A DNA stretch of 64,000 bases from an uncultured Poribacteria bacterium (GCA_951828385.1 OX639973.1:5385200-5449199); one strand, 5' to 3'. Positions 45,554 through 55,211 are shown, counted from the stretch's first letter. Translations and numbers: made by a program. The notes: generated from the sequence alone by a model not told the origin.

Positions 45554-47086
45554 TCACACTTCACTTTTGATAAAAACCAGAAATATCGCTATAAAGAGAA
45601 AGACATTCATCATAAGCAGCAGGAACAGATCCGGTAATGCGCGTTTTGCGTTGATGCCTATGTCGCTTCTCTGAAAAGAGAACTGCGGGAGTGTATCCCA
45701 ATCGACGGCACCTTGATCGGAAGAAAACCACTGTCGGGACGCAAATATTTTTTCATCATAAAAGTGATTGACGACTGCCTGTCGGTGGCGTTGCGCCGCT
45801 CTGAAAAAATCTTGGATGCCATTGAGGTCGGTGCCTGCCCACGCTTCGGTTGCGGCATCATACAAACCCGCAGGAGAGAGCTTCAGCAACATTCGCCCTC
45901 TGTTTGCCGGTTCGACGTAAATCGTCTCGAGTGCCGGTTTTCGGATGAGCCATGTTCGTTCTACCGTATTGACGGTCAGGGGTCCAATGAAGCCGTAAAA
46001 ATTCTGGGCGTGTGGCACCTGTGATTCGGATTTTTCGTCAATCGTTTCAAATTCGGATCCAACGTAGGTGTAATACAGTAATCTTGATGGTTTGTCTTCA
46101 CCACCCGAGAAAATGAAGTCATGTCCTTCCGAGTTGACCACACCGAATCCCCAACCCTCTCCTGGGACAGGGTCGTTGCGGAGAAACTGCTCCCGCTTTC
46201 TCTCAAGTTCGTCCCAGATCCGCTTAATCTGATGGTAAGCAGCGGGTTCCGGGTCCGCTTGTGGAGCAGTATCAACTGCGGTGAGAATCAGATTTGGGTA
46301 GACGAGCACCAAGAACCCCCAGACGAACATTGAAAGGATGAGTGCTGTGCTGGTTCGGCGTGTGATTGCAGAAATCAGCATACCGATGAGGTAGAACAGC
46401 GACAGATAGATGAGCGACGTAAGCACAATCCCACCGATCCGCAGAAAATCATCGGTGCTCAGGGAAGCGGTAGCGGAAGTCGTCAGCAAAATGAGCATCA
46501 GGAGCAGACTCATCAACAACGGCACGAACAAGCAGACCATCGCACCGATATATTTGGCGAACAAGATGGACCCACGTCTCACGGGGTGAGATAGCACCAA
46601 GCGTAGGGTGCCATGTTCGTATTCTCCGGCGATGGCATCGTAGGCGAAAGTGAGTGCCAGCAGGCTGAGGATCCCTTGAAAAATGAGGACGATGTCGATT
46701 GAAGTGAGGATATTGAAATATGGATTATCCGCCGCGTGCTTGTTGGCATCCCAAATTGTCGGCGTAAAAATGTGAGAAACTCTAATTTCGTTCCCCAATC
46801 GCTTATCTAAACCGGTGTTGAAAATACTCAACGGGTTCGGCGGCCGGTCAACGATTATTGTCCCCCAGAAACTAAGCATTCCATCTGAATAGGTTTTGTT
46901 CTCCAAGCGGAGTTCCTGCCGATGATTTTTGACAGCAGTGTTATAGTCCGCTAACCGTCCTTCATAGTCCTTGATGAGCACAACGGTATTCGCAACGACC
47001 AGTAACAGCATAATCACAACAGCTGCCGCAAATCGGAACGTCATAAGATTGTCAAGGAGTTCTCGCCGAATGAGTATTAGAAACAT
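45554..47086 (-). CDS. ABC-2 type permease, type 1, cassette 2
   Basis: 510 aa, strongly similar to the protein at 42252. The ABC-2 signature is present (AIAGEYEHGTLRLVLSHPVRRGSILFAKYIGA), with an N-terminal helix and a final helix (LFLLLMMNVFLFIAIFLVFI). The ATG follows the sigma-TPR-thioredoxin stop by 11 nt with AGGTGA between, so translation is probably coupled. The segment 290-350 differs from cassette 1. Confidence 0.87.
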   Translation of the reverse strand: MFLILIRRELLDNLMTFRFAAAVVIMLLLVVANTVVLIKDYEGRLADYNTAVKNHRQELRLENKTYSDGMLSFWGTIIVDRPPNPLSIFNTGLDKRLGNEIRVSHIFTPTIWDANKHAADNPYFNILTSIDIVLIFQGILSLLALTFAYDAIAGEYEHGTLRLVLSHPVRRGSILFAKYIGAMVCLFVPLLMSLLLMLILLTTSATASLSTDDFLRIGGIVLTSLIYLSLFYLIGMLISAITRRTSTALILSMFVWGFLVLVYPNLILTAVDTAPQADPEPAAYHQIKRIWDELERKREQFLRNDPVPGEGWGFGVVNSEGHDFIFSGGEDKPSRLLYYTYVGSEFETIDEKSESQVPHAQNFYGFIGPLTVNTVERTWLIRKPALETIYVEPANRGRMLLKLSPAGLYDAATEAWAGTDLNGIQDFFRAAQRHRQAVVNHFYDEKIFASRQWFSSDQGAVDWDTLPQFSFQRSDIGINAKRALPDLFLLLMMNVFLFIAIFLVFIKSEV

Positions 47087-47097
47087 CGCATTATCAC

Positions 47098-49143
47098 CTA
47101 ATCTGATAGAAGTGCTTCAATCATCCAAATTAAGGGCTGACCGCTTATAGGATCCAGGTCTCCACAACTGTATTGCCAATTCCCAGCTTTATCAATCAAG
47201 ATAGCACGTGGGATTCCTATAATCTGATAAGCCTTTCTCACTGCCCCATGCGGATCCAGCAAGATTGGCCAGGGCACGGGATGTTCGTCTAAATATTTCC
47301 GGACTTGGTGCGTGGTTATATCGTCATTGATGCCCAAGATGACCACATCATCAACTTTGCTGAATCGCTCGTAGGCGATTTTAACTTCTGGAATCTGCCT
47401 ATTGTGTACCCGAGTCCTCGAAGACCCGATGTCCAGCAAAACAACCTTACCCGACATCGCCGACAGCGTATAAGTCTCGCCTTGCAAAGTTTCTAAACGG
47501 AAACCAGGTGCTTTCCTATTCAATCTACTCGTGATAAGTCTCTGTCGGATTTTTTCGCGATCGGTATCTTCTCGAATCCGGTATTGAACTTCTGCCTCTT
47601 TTAGGAATGCCTTAAATGTATCGGTAGACCTTCGTTCGATTTGGTTATAGATGCGTTTCAAACCTGTTCTGGCTTCGGTGTGAGGTGTAGGAGGAAAGTG
47701 TGCATCGGTATAGTAGCGTCTGGCGGTTTCCCAATCTCCTATGACTTCTGCTGAGCGTCCCAACATATAGAAGTAATTTATGGTGTCTTCACAGAACCTT
47801 TCCGATAGTGATTCCAAATAATCCGGGGCATTTGCAACAAGTCCATCATAAGTTTCTTGCCAGCGTTCCTGTCGGAAATAGATTTCAGCGCGCAAGCGCG
47901 CTATTTTCTTGTACGCTTCTTCTACAGAGCCTCCGTTGTGTTCGACAAGCCACTTCTGTTCCTCTGTCTCCCCTAATCTAATTTCAGCACGATCTAAAGT
48001 TTCATAAGCTTTGTCCAATCTGTTGTTAAACTTCAGTCGATATTTAACTGCTTCCGTATAAGCCCAACCGAACCACTGCTGTGTCTCCTTGCACATGGCA
48101 AGATGTGTCTTCAAGAATCCATCAATAAGTTCGTCAAGGGAACCATCACTTGCTAAAGAACGATCCGCCTCGGCTAACCACAGCATAACTTCATAAGCTA
48201 ACAAATACCAAGATAATTCTGGGGCATCCGAGATGGTAAATGCATCAGTGACGCGCTGGTAATAGTTCCACTTCTGACAAACATCTTCGCTCCGCGCCGC
48301 TAACCCTAACAGCGCGCTTAGATAAATTTCGGTTTTGGGGTATTGCAACATCTTATCAAACAAACTGTTGGGAACATTCGCGACACCGCCGGGAAGGTGC
48401 CTATATCCCCAGTATGCAGTGTTTAATACTTCCGGGGTTTCGGGGTGTATCCGCAACAGCGTTTCGATTTCAGCGCAAATTCTTTTCTTGGCCTCCGCCT
48501 CTGAAAACGTGTCGGCTATGAGTTTCCATCGAGCATCGCAAACCTCTAAGTCCGTTATCTGTATACTGTCAAGAAATTCCTGAATCAAAAGTTCCTGATC
48601 CGCTTTCAAACGTTTTCGCGCCCGATGCAGCTGACTGACAACCGTGTTCACCGATACTCCTAAGAATGTGCTTATCTTTTTTGTTGGCATTTCATCAAGA
48701 TAATGGAGCACCATCACTGTGCGTTCACGCTTCGGCAGTTTTTTCAGAAGTTCTTCAACGATCTCATAACGACGTTCAATCGCTTCTGACTCAAACTGCT
48801 TCGATACATAACGGTCATAAGTTAAGTTATCTATTGCTTTCGCAGGCGTGTCATCCAGCGGTTGCATCGCAGGTCTTTGCCTTCGCATCCAAGCAATGCA
48901 AAACCGATTCGCAATGGCATAGAGCCATCCAGCAAATCGATTCGGATCCTTGAGTGTTGAGAGTTTTTTGTATGCCTGAAGGAAAGTGTCTTGGGTAATC
49001 TCTTCAGCATAGTGAAAATCGCTGATTTTCCGATGCACAAGTGCATGGACGCTTTTTTGATATTTTTGGACTAAGGCGTTAAACGCTGCATCGTCGCCAG
49101 ACAGAATTTTGCGAATTAATTGAACATCGTCTTCTCTTTCCAC
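47098..49143 (-). CDS. ECF sigma factor-TPR-thioredoxin-like fusion, cassette 2
   Basis: 681 aa. Residues 1-180 are an ECF sigma factor (region 2 YAEEITQDTFLQAYKKLSTL; region 4 PTKKISTFLGVSVNTVVSQLHRARKRL). Residues about 200-530 form a helical TPR-like region. The C-terminal 140 residues form a TlpA/redoxin-like fold (KAPGFRLETLQGETYTLSAMSGKVVLLDIG). The CxxC site is replaced: SSRTRVHNRQIP stands where WCGPC..EMP would be, so thiol chemistry is unlikely, but IIGIPRAILID keeps the cis-Pro. The start is GTG with AGGAGG upstream. Promoter module 3 controls it. It may sense a partner through the inactive thioredoxin fold and redirect RNA polymerase. Confidence 0.88.
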   Translation of the reverse strand: MEREDDVQLIRKILSGDDAAFNALVQKYQKSVHALVHRKISDFHYAEEITQDTFLQAYKKLSTLKDPNRFAGWLYAIANRFCIAWMRRQRPAMQPLDDTPAKAIDNLTYDRYVSKQFESEAIERRYEIVEELLKKLPKRERTVMVLHYLDEMPTKKISTFLGVSVNTVVSQLHRARKRLKADQELLIQEFLDSIQITDLEVCDARWKLIADTFSEAEAKKRICAEIETLLRIHPETPEVLNTAYWGYRHLPGGVANVPNSLFDKMLQYPKTEIYLSALLGLAARSEDVCQKWNYYQRVTDAFTISDAPELSWYLLAYEVMLWLAEADRSLASDGSLDELIDGFLKTHLAMCKETQQWFGWAYTEAVKYRLKFNNRLDKAYETLDRAEIRLGETEEQKWLVEHNGGSVEEAYKKIARLRAEIYFRQERWQETYDGLVANAPDYLESLSERFCEDTINYFYMLGRSAEVIGDWETARRYYTDAHFPPTPHTEARTGLKRIYNQIERRSTDTFKAFLKEAEVQYRIREDTDREKIRQRLITSRLNRKAPGFRLETLQGETYTLSAMSGKVVLLDIGSSRTRVHNRQIPEVKIAYERFSKVDDVVILGINDDITTHQVRKYLDEHPVPWPILLDPHGAVRKAYQIIGIPRAILIDKAGNWQYSCGDLDPISGQPLIWMIEALLSD

Positions 49144-49558
49144 CGAGTTCCTCCTAACAAAGAGTCATCAGTTATCGGTTGTCAGTTGTGGCAGTAGCAG
49201 TCATTAAACTGCCACAAAAGATTAACTGACGATTGAAGATTCTGACGCTGATAACTATTCTATTGCTTATTAAAGACGCGATTTCGGGCAGACAACATTG
49301 CATAATCTGAAAAAAATGAAAAAATTTGGATTTTTTAGGAATTGTTTCGCTAATGTCTGTTTCTTAATATGCTAATATTTTAGCACTTATGGAAAATGAT
49401 GTCAAGAAAAAATGCTAAAAATTTAGCATAAATTAATGGAGCAGGCGATTGACACATTTGCAAGCACCACAATGAAACCTTCTTTTCATGAGCAGGCACC
49501 GATACTTTCTCTGCCTCTTGATTTTCGCCTATTGAAATGGATAGGATTGAAGCATTCT
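49144..49558. other. intergenic leader of cassette 2 with promoter module 3
   Basis: Contains CAGTTATCGGTTGTCAGTT-type repeats (49160-49255), a block shared with 54858-54946 (GATTCTGACGCTGATAACTA and following), promoter module 3, and a gene-free stretch 49431-49558 after the cassette 3 type 2 permease gene. No gene seen. Confidence 0.55.
49370..49428 (-). promoter_or_regulatory. BlaI-type promoter/operator module 3 (cassette 2)
   Basis: TTGACA (49400-49405), 17 nt, TAAAAT (49377-49382). Operators TGCTAATATTTTAGCA (49370-49385) and the near-perfect TGCTAAAAATTTAGCA (49413-49428). Confidence 0.82.
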
Positions 49559-50995
49559 TTAAACATCAATGCGGAGGAACGAAAGAAAAGCACCTGCGAA
49601 TAATACCACAAAAAACAGCAATAGTAACAGAAGGTCCGTAGCTGCAGCATTGTATGCCCCACCGAAACTGATGCGATCTTCAAATTTCGGGATTGATTCA
49701 AAGCGCACCGGCTTTTGTGATGTCCCTTCCTTAGGACCGATTGCGTTCGGACTGTCTGGATCGGCACGATCAGTTTCGATGAGAAACGCCATGAATTCAT
49801 CCGCATATCGACGCACGTGCGCTAAAAATTGCACATGACGTGTGAAACCGGTTCCAGCAAGGGATTCAATAGCATACTGCACGCTCGATGCTGGCGATAT
49901 ACGAGTTATGGATCTCGCCAGTTGAATCTGAGCAATCTGAGCGTTCAAGTGTTCTTCATTCAAACTTTCACTGCGTTTAGCATCTTCCGCGATGTATTTC
50001 GCCCAGAACAACGTCCCTTCTGTTGCCGGAATCTCTCGTGAGGGGATTTTGTCGTCGTGCCGACGGCGGATGTATTGTGCGTCAAGATTCTGGTACAGGC
50101 TCTGCCAACGGGCATTGAATTCGTCACTGGTCATCGTCGGCTGTAAACCGCTGGTCGTCGCGCCAAGCGTAGAAGGCAGCAAGACTACCCAAACGGTCCA
50201 AATCAGTAAGAGAATTGTGAGACTCGTTGACGAGTTACTCACACGAGAAGATATGAGCAGCCCCAGTGCAAGAAAAATTGACACATAAACAAGAGCGATA
50301 AGAACGATAACTCCCAATCGTCCCCACTCACTTAGTCCGAATGAAATGCTTCCTGAAGTGTAAAGGAGAAAGAGGTTAATTAATGCAGCCATGAAAAAAG
50401 GGATACTGATAGTTATCAATGCTGCGAGAAACTTGCTTATCAATACAGTGCCACGTGAAACGCTGTTGGACAGTATCAGTCGCAGTGTACCGTGTTCTTG
50501 CTCCGAGGAAATCGCATCGAAAGTGAATAGAATGGCAACCAAACTCAACACCACAGAAACGATATCGCTCCAATCAACATTTGTGTAATCTGGCATGATA
50601 TTCCACAGATTTGGGTTGGACTGTGGATATTCCATTCGCCACATCGCTTTGAATGAAAAACGGGTCGGTAACATAGCTGAACGGTCACTCACTCCGTCAG
50701 CGGATTCGGGTATAAATGCTTCACCACTGCTTGCGCAAAAGGAGAGTGCGGACGGTTTTTTGTAGAGCGTGCCTGGTCCTGCTATAAGCAGATTATATAG
50801 ACTATCTGCATTGGATCTCATTTTATCTGAGGACGCTGAGACCTTTTTTTGATATGCTGCCGATTGTGCTTTGTATTCGCCAAGATACCCGATTGCGTTG
50901 ACGATCATCAGTATGAGCAGCAGTACCATTGTAAAAGCGAATCGCAGACTGTTCAGATGGTCATAGAGTTCGCGTTTTGTGATGTGCCAAATCAT
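49559..50995 (-). CDS. ABC-2 type permease, type 2, cassette 3
   Basis: 478 aa from the ATG at 50995 (AAGGAA upstream; the frame extends 11 codons further). Same plan as the genes at 40585 and 44016, but clearly more diverged: LRFAFTMVLLLILMIVNAIG, ISSEQEHGTLRLILSNSVSRGTVLISKFLAALI, final helix LLLLFFVVLFAGAFLSFL. The exposed segment contains YIRRRHDDKIPSREIPATEG, unlike the others. Pairs with the gene at 51145. Confidence 0.86.
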   Translation of the reverse strand: MIWHITKRELYDHLNSLRFAFTMVLLLILMIVNAIGYLGEYKAQSAAYQKKVSASSDKMRSNADSLYNLLIAGPGTLYKKPSALSFCASSGEAFIPESADGVSDRSAMLPTRFSFKAMWRMEYPQSNPNLWNIMPDYTNVDWSDIVSVVLSLVAILFTFDAISSEQEHGTLRLILSNSVSRGTVLISKFLAALITISIPFFMAALINLFLLYTSGSISFGLSEWGRLGVIVLIALVYVSIFLALGLLISSRVSNSSTSLTILLLIWTVWVVLLPSTLGATTSGLQPTMTSDEFNARWQSLYQNLDAQYIRRRHDDKIPSREIPATEGTLFWAKYIAEDAKRSESLNEEHLNAQIAQIQLARSITRISPASSVQYAIESLAGTGFTRHVQFLAHVRRYADEFMAFLIETDRADPDSPNAIGPKEGTSQKPVRFESIPKFEDRISFGGAYNAAATDLLLLLLFFVVLFAGAFLSFLRIDV

Positions 50996-51144
50996 TATTT
51001 TAACTTTCCTTGCGGTGCGATCAGACAAGACTTAGCAAAGACGTTCCTTTCCGTAAACTGCTCCAGCCCGTTGGTTGAGGCAGCAAACTTTGGCTAAGCT
51101 GCTTCCAAAACCCTTTTAACCGTTGACCAACCAACTACTATTTT

Positions 51145-52647
51145 CTACACTTCTTGCCGCATAAAGATTAAAAACGTCGTCATAAACAGCACAATGTTGA
51201 TGAGTAGCAAACAAGCAATATCACCACTGGCGTGTTTTGTACTGGTTGATATATCCGCTCGGTGATAAGAAAATTGAGGGAAATCGCTTAAATTGACGTT
51301 TCCTGGGTCGGTAGCGAACCATTGCCGCGAAGAAAAAGCCGCCTTATCATAGAAATAATCGATAATTGTTTGCCGATACTGTTGAACTGTTGTGATGAAA
51401 TCATCAATGCCATGAAAATCTGTTCCTGCCCACGCCTCAGTTGCGAAATCATACATCGCCGCTGGTGAGAAACGCATCAGGTTTTTTGCCAAATCTGCTT
51501 TGCGAATGTGGACCTGGTCCAGAGTTTTCTGACGAATTTGCCACGTTCTCTCTGCTGCCCGGATTCGTCGCGGCTCTGAGAATTGAAAGTAAGCTTTGAC
51601 ATGAGGAACCAATAGTTCTGCATTTGGCTTGATCGACCGGCTGCAAGTTTCTGCCTTAGAATACTTGAGTGTTATCGGATCGGAAATATGAGGAGCACTC
51701 CAAGTTCCTGCCCCGAACACATTGAAATCCCTATCTTCCCCCTCAACCGCATCGTTCCTCAGGAAATCCATCCGTTCCCTTTCAAAATCTTCCCAGACCT
51801 GCTCAATTTCACGATAAGCAGACTCCAAGTGAGAAGACGTATCCGAAAGCCGATTGACAGCGAATACGCTGAGGCTTGGGTAGATGAGGACCAGGGTACT
51901 CCATATCACCATTGACAGCATCAAGGCGGTCGCAGCACGGCGAGTGATCACGGAGGTCAACAAACCTATTAGGTAAAAAGCGGAAAGATAGATAATCGAG
52001 ATTAGCAAAATGCCGCCAATGCGGAGCCAATCATCACCACTCAGCAAAATTGACCCAGATATAGAAAACAAAATTAGTACGAGTAGCAAACTCATGATTA
52101 CAGGAAGCATCAGACAAGCCATCGCACTGATGTACTTTGCTAACAGAATAACGGGACGACTGACGGGGTTTGCCATCGTCAAGCGGAGCGTGCCTGCTTC
52201 CCGTTCCCCAGCGATTGCATCGTGGGCAAAAAGCAATGCCAGTAGACTGAGAATTACCTGAAAGATTAAAATTAAATCAACGCTGGAAAACAGATTGAGG
52301 AAAGGGTTATCTGCACTGTGTGATTCAGTGTCCCAAAGCGTTGGTACCAAGGCATGCCTGAAATTAATAGAATTGCCAAGCCGTCGATCCAGACCTGCAT
52401 TGAAAATACTCAGTGGGTTGGGTGGTCGGTCCACGAGGATTTTTATTCTCGAATAGGTGCTTGCGTTTGAAACCTCCTGAGAGTGTTGCTGTGCAGCAGT
52501 ACTGTAACTTGTAAGGCGACGTTCGTAATCAGCAATCAGTACAACGGTATTCGCTACAACCAGCGACAGTGTGACGACCATTGCAACGAGAAACCGAAAT
52601 GTCATAAGATTAGCGAGGAGTTCTCGGCGAATAAGTATTAGTAGCAT
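51145..52647 (-). CDS. ABC-2 type permease, type 1, cassette 3
   Basis: 500 aa. N-terminal RRELLANLMTFRFLVAMVVTLSLVVANTVVL, ABC-2 signature AIAGEREAGTLRLTMANPVSRPVILLAKYISA, final helix CLLLINIVLFMTTFLIFM. Less similar to cassettes 1 and 2 than those are to each other, so it is an older duplicate. Begins 11 nt after the stop of the sigma fusion at 52659. Confidence 0.86.
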   Translation of the reverse strand: MLLILIRRELLANLMTFRFLVAMVVTLSLVVANTVVLIADYERRLTSYSTAAQQHSQEVSNASTYSRIKILVDRPPNPLSIFNAGLDRRLGNSINFRHALVPTLWDTESHSADNPFLNLFSSVDLILIFQVILSLLALLFAHDAIAGEREAGTLRLTMANPVSRPVILLAKYISAMACLMLPVIMSLLLVLILFSISGSILLSGDDWLRIGGILLISIIYLSAFYLIGLLTSVITRRAATALMLSMVIWSTLVLIYPSLSVFAVNRLSDTSSHLESAYREIEQVWEDFERERMDFLRNDAVEGEDRDFNVFGAGTWSAPHISDPITLKYSKAETCSRSIKPNAELLVPHVKAYFQFSEPRRIRAAERTWQIRQKTLDQVHIRKADLAKNLMRFSPAAMYDFATEAWAGTDFHGIDDFITTVQQYRQTIIDYFYDKAAFSSRQWFATDPGNVNLSDFPQFSYHRADISTSTKHASGDIACLLLINIVLFMTTFLIFMRQEV

Positions 52648-52658
52648 TGTATTATCAC

Positions 52659-54791
52659 TTAATCTGATAGAAGTGCCTCAATCATCCAAATTAAGGGCTG
52701 ACCGCTTATGGGATCCAGGTCTCTACAACTGTATTGCCAATTCCCAGCTTTATCAATCAAGATAGCACGTGGGATTCCTATAATCTGATAAGCCTTTCTC
52801 ACTGCCCCATGCGGATCCAGCAAGATTGGCCAGGGCACAGGATGTTCGTCTAAATATTTCCGGACTTGGTGCGTGGTTATATCGTCATTGATGCCCAAGA
52901 TGACCACATCATCAACTTTGCTGAATCGCTCGTAGACAATTTTAACTTCTGGAATCTGCCTATTGTGTACCCGAGTCCTTGAAGACCCGATGTCCAGCAA
53001 AACGACCTTACCAGACATCGCCGACAGTGTATAAGTTTCACCTTGCAAGGTCTCTAAACGGAAACCCGTCGCTTTTTTATTGTGTTTGTTCGTAATAAGT
53101 CTCTGCCGGATTGTTTCGCGATCGGTATCTTCTCGAATTCGGTATTCGGTTTCTGCCGCTTTGAGGAATGCTTCAAATGTATCGGTAGACCTTCGTTCGA
53201 TTTGGTGATAGATGCGTTTCAAACCTGCTCGGGCTTCGGCGTGAGGTGTAGGTGCAAAGTGTGCCTCGGTATAGTAACGCCTTGCTTTTTCGCAATCTCC
53301 GATGCCTTCTGCTGCGCGTCCCAACATATAGAAGTAATCTATGGTGTCTTCGCAGAACCTTTCCGATAGTGATTCCAAATAATCCGGTGCGTTTGCTAAA
53401 AGTCCATCATAAGCTTCTCGCCACCGTTCCTGCCGGAAAAAGACTTCAGCGCGCAAGCGCGAGATATTCTTGTGTGCTTTTTCCACAGATCCTTTGTTAT
53501 GTTCGACAAGCCACTTCTGTTCCTCTGCCTCCCCTAATCTAATTTCAGCACGATCTAAAGTTTCCAACGCTTTGTCTAATCGGTTGTTATACTTCAGCCG
53601 CCATTCAACCGCTGTAGTATAAGCCCATCCAAAATATTGCTGTGTATTTTCACAATAGGCAAGATGTGCCTTCAAGAGTCCATCAGTAAGCTCATCAAGG
53701 TAATCATCGTTTGCCAGAGAACGATCCGCCTCGGCTAACCTCAGCATTTCTTCATAAGCTAATAGATACCATGATAGTACGGGGACATCCGAGATGGTGA
53801 ACTCATCAATGACGCGCTGGTAATAATGCCATTTCTGACTTGTCTCTTCGCTCCGTTCAACTAATCCGAACAATGCAGCCAGATAAATTTCGGTTCGGGG
53901 GTATTGCAGTATCTGCTCAAACAGACTGCTTGGGACATTCTTTGCGCGACCGGGAAGGCTCATATATCCCCAATATGCAGTGCTTAATACTTCCGGAGTT
54001 CCTGAGTGTGTTTGCAGAATATATTCGATTTCAGGGGAAATCCTTTTTTTCCCATCTTCTTCTGGAAACATTTCGGCTATCAGTCTCCATCGAGAACCAT
54101 AAGCCTCTAAGTCCGCTGGATTGGATTCCAACGCACGTGTGCTGATCTCTAAAGCCTTATCGAATTCTCCCGACTTATAGTGGTTTTCGATCTGTGCTGC
54201 TAAATTCTGTTGCTGGTTATTACTTGGCATTTGAAAAAATTCTCCTGTCTCTTGTAAACGCTTTCGTGCCCGGTGGAGCCGACTCACAATCGTATTCACC
54301 GACACACCTAAGAAATCGCCTATTTCCTTTGTTGTCATTTCACCGAGATAGTAGAGGGTCATTACCGTACGTTCACTCTCCGGCAGTTTTGTCAGGAGCC
54401 CATCAACGATTTCATGACGATGCTCGGTTGCTTCTAATTCGCGCTGCTCCAATATATAACGCTCATACGCTAAGTTATCTATTGCTTTTACAGACGTGTC
54501 ATCCAGCGGTTGCATCGCAGGTCTTTGCCTTCGTATCCAAGCAATGCAAAGCCGATTTGCAATGACATAAAGCCACCCAGCAAATTGATTCGGATCCTTA
54601 AGGGTCGGGAGTTTCTCGTATACTTGGAGGAAAGTATCTTGCGTAATCTCTTCAGCGTAGTGAAAGTCACCGATCTTCCGCCATACAAGCGCGTGGATAC
54701 TTTTTCCGTACTTTTGAACTAAAGTATTGAATGCGTCGTCATCGCCTGACAAGATTTTGCGAATGAGCTGGACATCGTCTTCTCTTTCCAC
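52659..54791 (-). CDS. ECF sigma factor-TPR-thioredoxin-like fusion, cassette 3
   Basis: 710 aa from the GTG at 54791 (AGGAG upstream). Same architecture as the gene at 47098, with a small extra TPR-like insert after sigma region 4 (AAQIENHYKSGEFDKALEIS). Region 2 (YAEEITQDTFLQVYEKLPTL) and region 4 (TTKEIGDFLGVSVNTIVSRLHRAR) are intact. The thioredoxin-like domain again reads SSRTRVHNRQIP in place of CxxC. The last 400 nt are almost identical to those of the cassette 2 gene, much closer than the middle of the genes, indicating gene conversion of the tail. Confidence 0.88.
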   Translation of the reverse strand: MEREDDVQLIRKILSGDDDAFNTLVQKYGKSIHALVWRKIGDFHYAEEITQDTFLQVYEKLPTLKDPNQFAGWLYVIANRLCIAWIRRQRPAMQPLDDTSVKAIDNLAYERYILEQRELEATEHRHEIVDGLLTKLPESERTVMTLYYLGEMTTKEIGDFLGVSVNTIVSRLHRARKRLQETGEFFQMPSNNQQQNLAAQIENHYKSGEFDKALEISTRALESNPADLEAYGSRWRLIAEMFPEEDGKKRISPEIEYILQTHSGTPEVLSTAYWGYMSLPGRAKNVPSSLFEQILQYPRTEIYLAALFGLVERSEETSQKWHYYQRVIDEFTISDVPVLSWYLLAYEEMLRLAEADRSLANDDYLDELTDGLLKAHLAYCENTQQYFGWAYTTAVEWRLKYNNRLDKALETLDRAEIRLGEAEEQKWLVEHNKGSVEKAHKNISRLRAEVFFRQERWREAYDGLLANAPDYLESLSERFCEDTIDYFYMLGRAAEGIGDCEKARRYYTEAHFAPTPHAEARAGLKRIYHQIERRSTDTFEAFLKAAETEYRIREDTDRETIRQRLITNKHNKKATGFRLETLQGETYTLSAMSGKVVLLDIGSSRTRVHNRQIPEVKIVYERFSKVDDVVILGINDDITTHQVRKYLDEHPVPWPILLDPHGAVRKAYQIIGIPRAILIDKAGNWQYSCRDLDPISGQPLIWMIEALLSD

Positions 54792-54955
54792 AGAGTTTTC
54801 TCCTAACAACAAGTCGTCAGTTGTGGTAGTAACAGTCAATTAAACCGCCACAAGAGGACAATTGAAGATTCTGACGCTGATAACTATTCTATTGCATATT
54901 AAAGACGCGATTTCGGGCAGAAAACATTGCATAATCTGAAAAAAATTAGACAATA

Positions 54956-55014
54956 TGCTAATATTTTAGCATTTATGGAAAATGATGTCAAGAAAAAATG
55001 CTAAAAATTTAGCA
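54956..55014 (-). promoter_or_regulatory. BlaI-type promoter/operator module 4 (cassette 3)
   Basis: TTGACA (54986-54991), 17 nt, TAAAAT (54963-54968). Operators TGCTAATATTTTAGCA (54956-54971) and TGCTAAAAATTTAGCA (54999-55014). Confidence 0.82.
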
Positions 55015-55125
55015 TGAATTTCTACATGGATTACATCTAAAAAGAAATTGGTGGGGAGGATTGCGTGTTGTATGCAAATTGCTTGAGAGGGTTCGGTTAT
55101 CTCCCGCCCAAGTCAGTTTAAAAGA

Positions 55126-55170
55126 CTAAGGCTGTTCAGTAATCCGAGGTGGATAACTAAACAGCCTTAG
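55126..55170 (-). terminator. Rho-independent terminator of the DUF4159 gene
   Basis: CTAAGGCTGTT (55126-55136) pairs with AACAGCCTTAG (55160-55170). On the minus strand the stem is followed by TCTTTT. Located 42 nt after the stop of the gene at 55212. Confidence 0.75.
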
Positions 55171-55211
55171 AGAAGATGTGCAGTTAAAAACCGCACTAAG
55201 AGACAAAAGCT

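Larger units (their letters stand above)
54792..55211. other. intergenic region with promoter module 4 and a terminator
   Basis: Holds a short CAGTTGTGG-type repeat (54811-54880), promoter module 4, a gene-free stretch 55015-55120 and the terminator at 55126-55170. No gene seen. Confidence 0.55.

Noticed and set aside
40518-55014. Repeated palindromes as a CRISPR-like or transposon-end feature
   Set aside because: They always occur as a pair with a fixed spacing around a TTGACA/TAAAAT promoter and precede genes on the same strand; operators explain them better.
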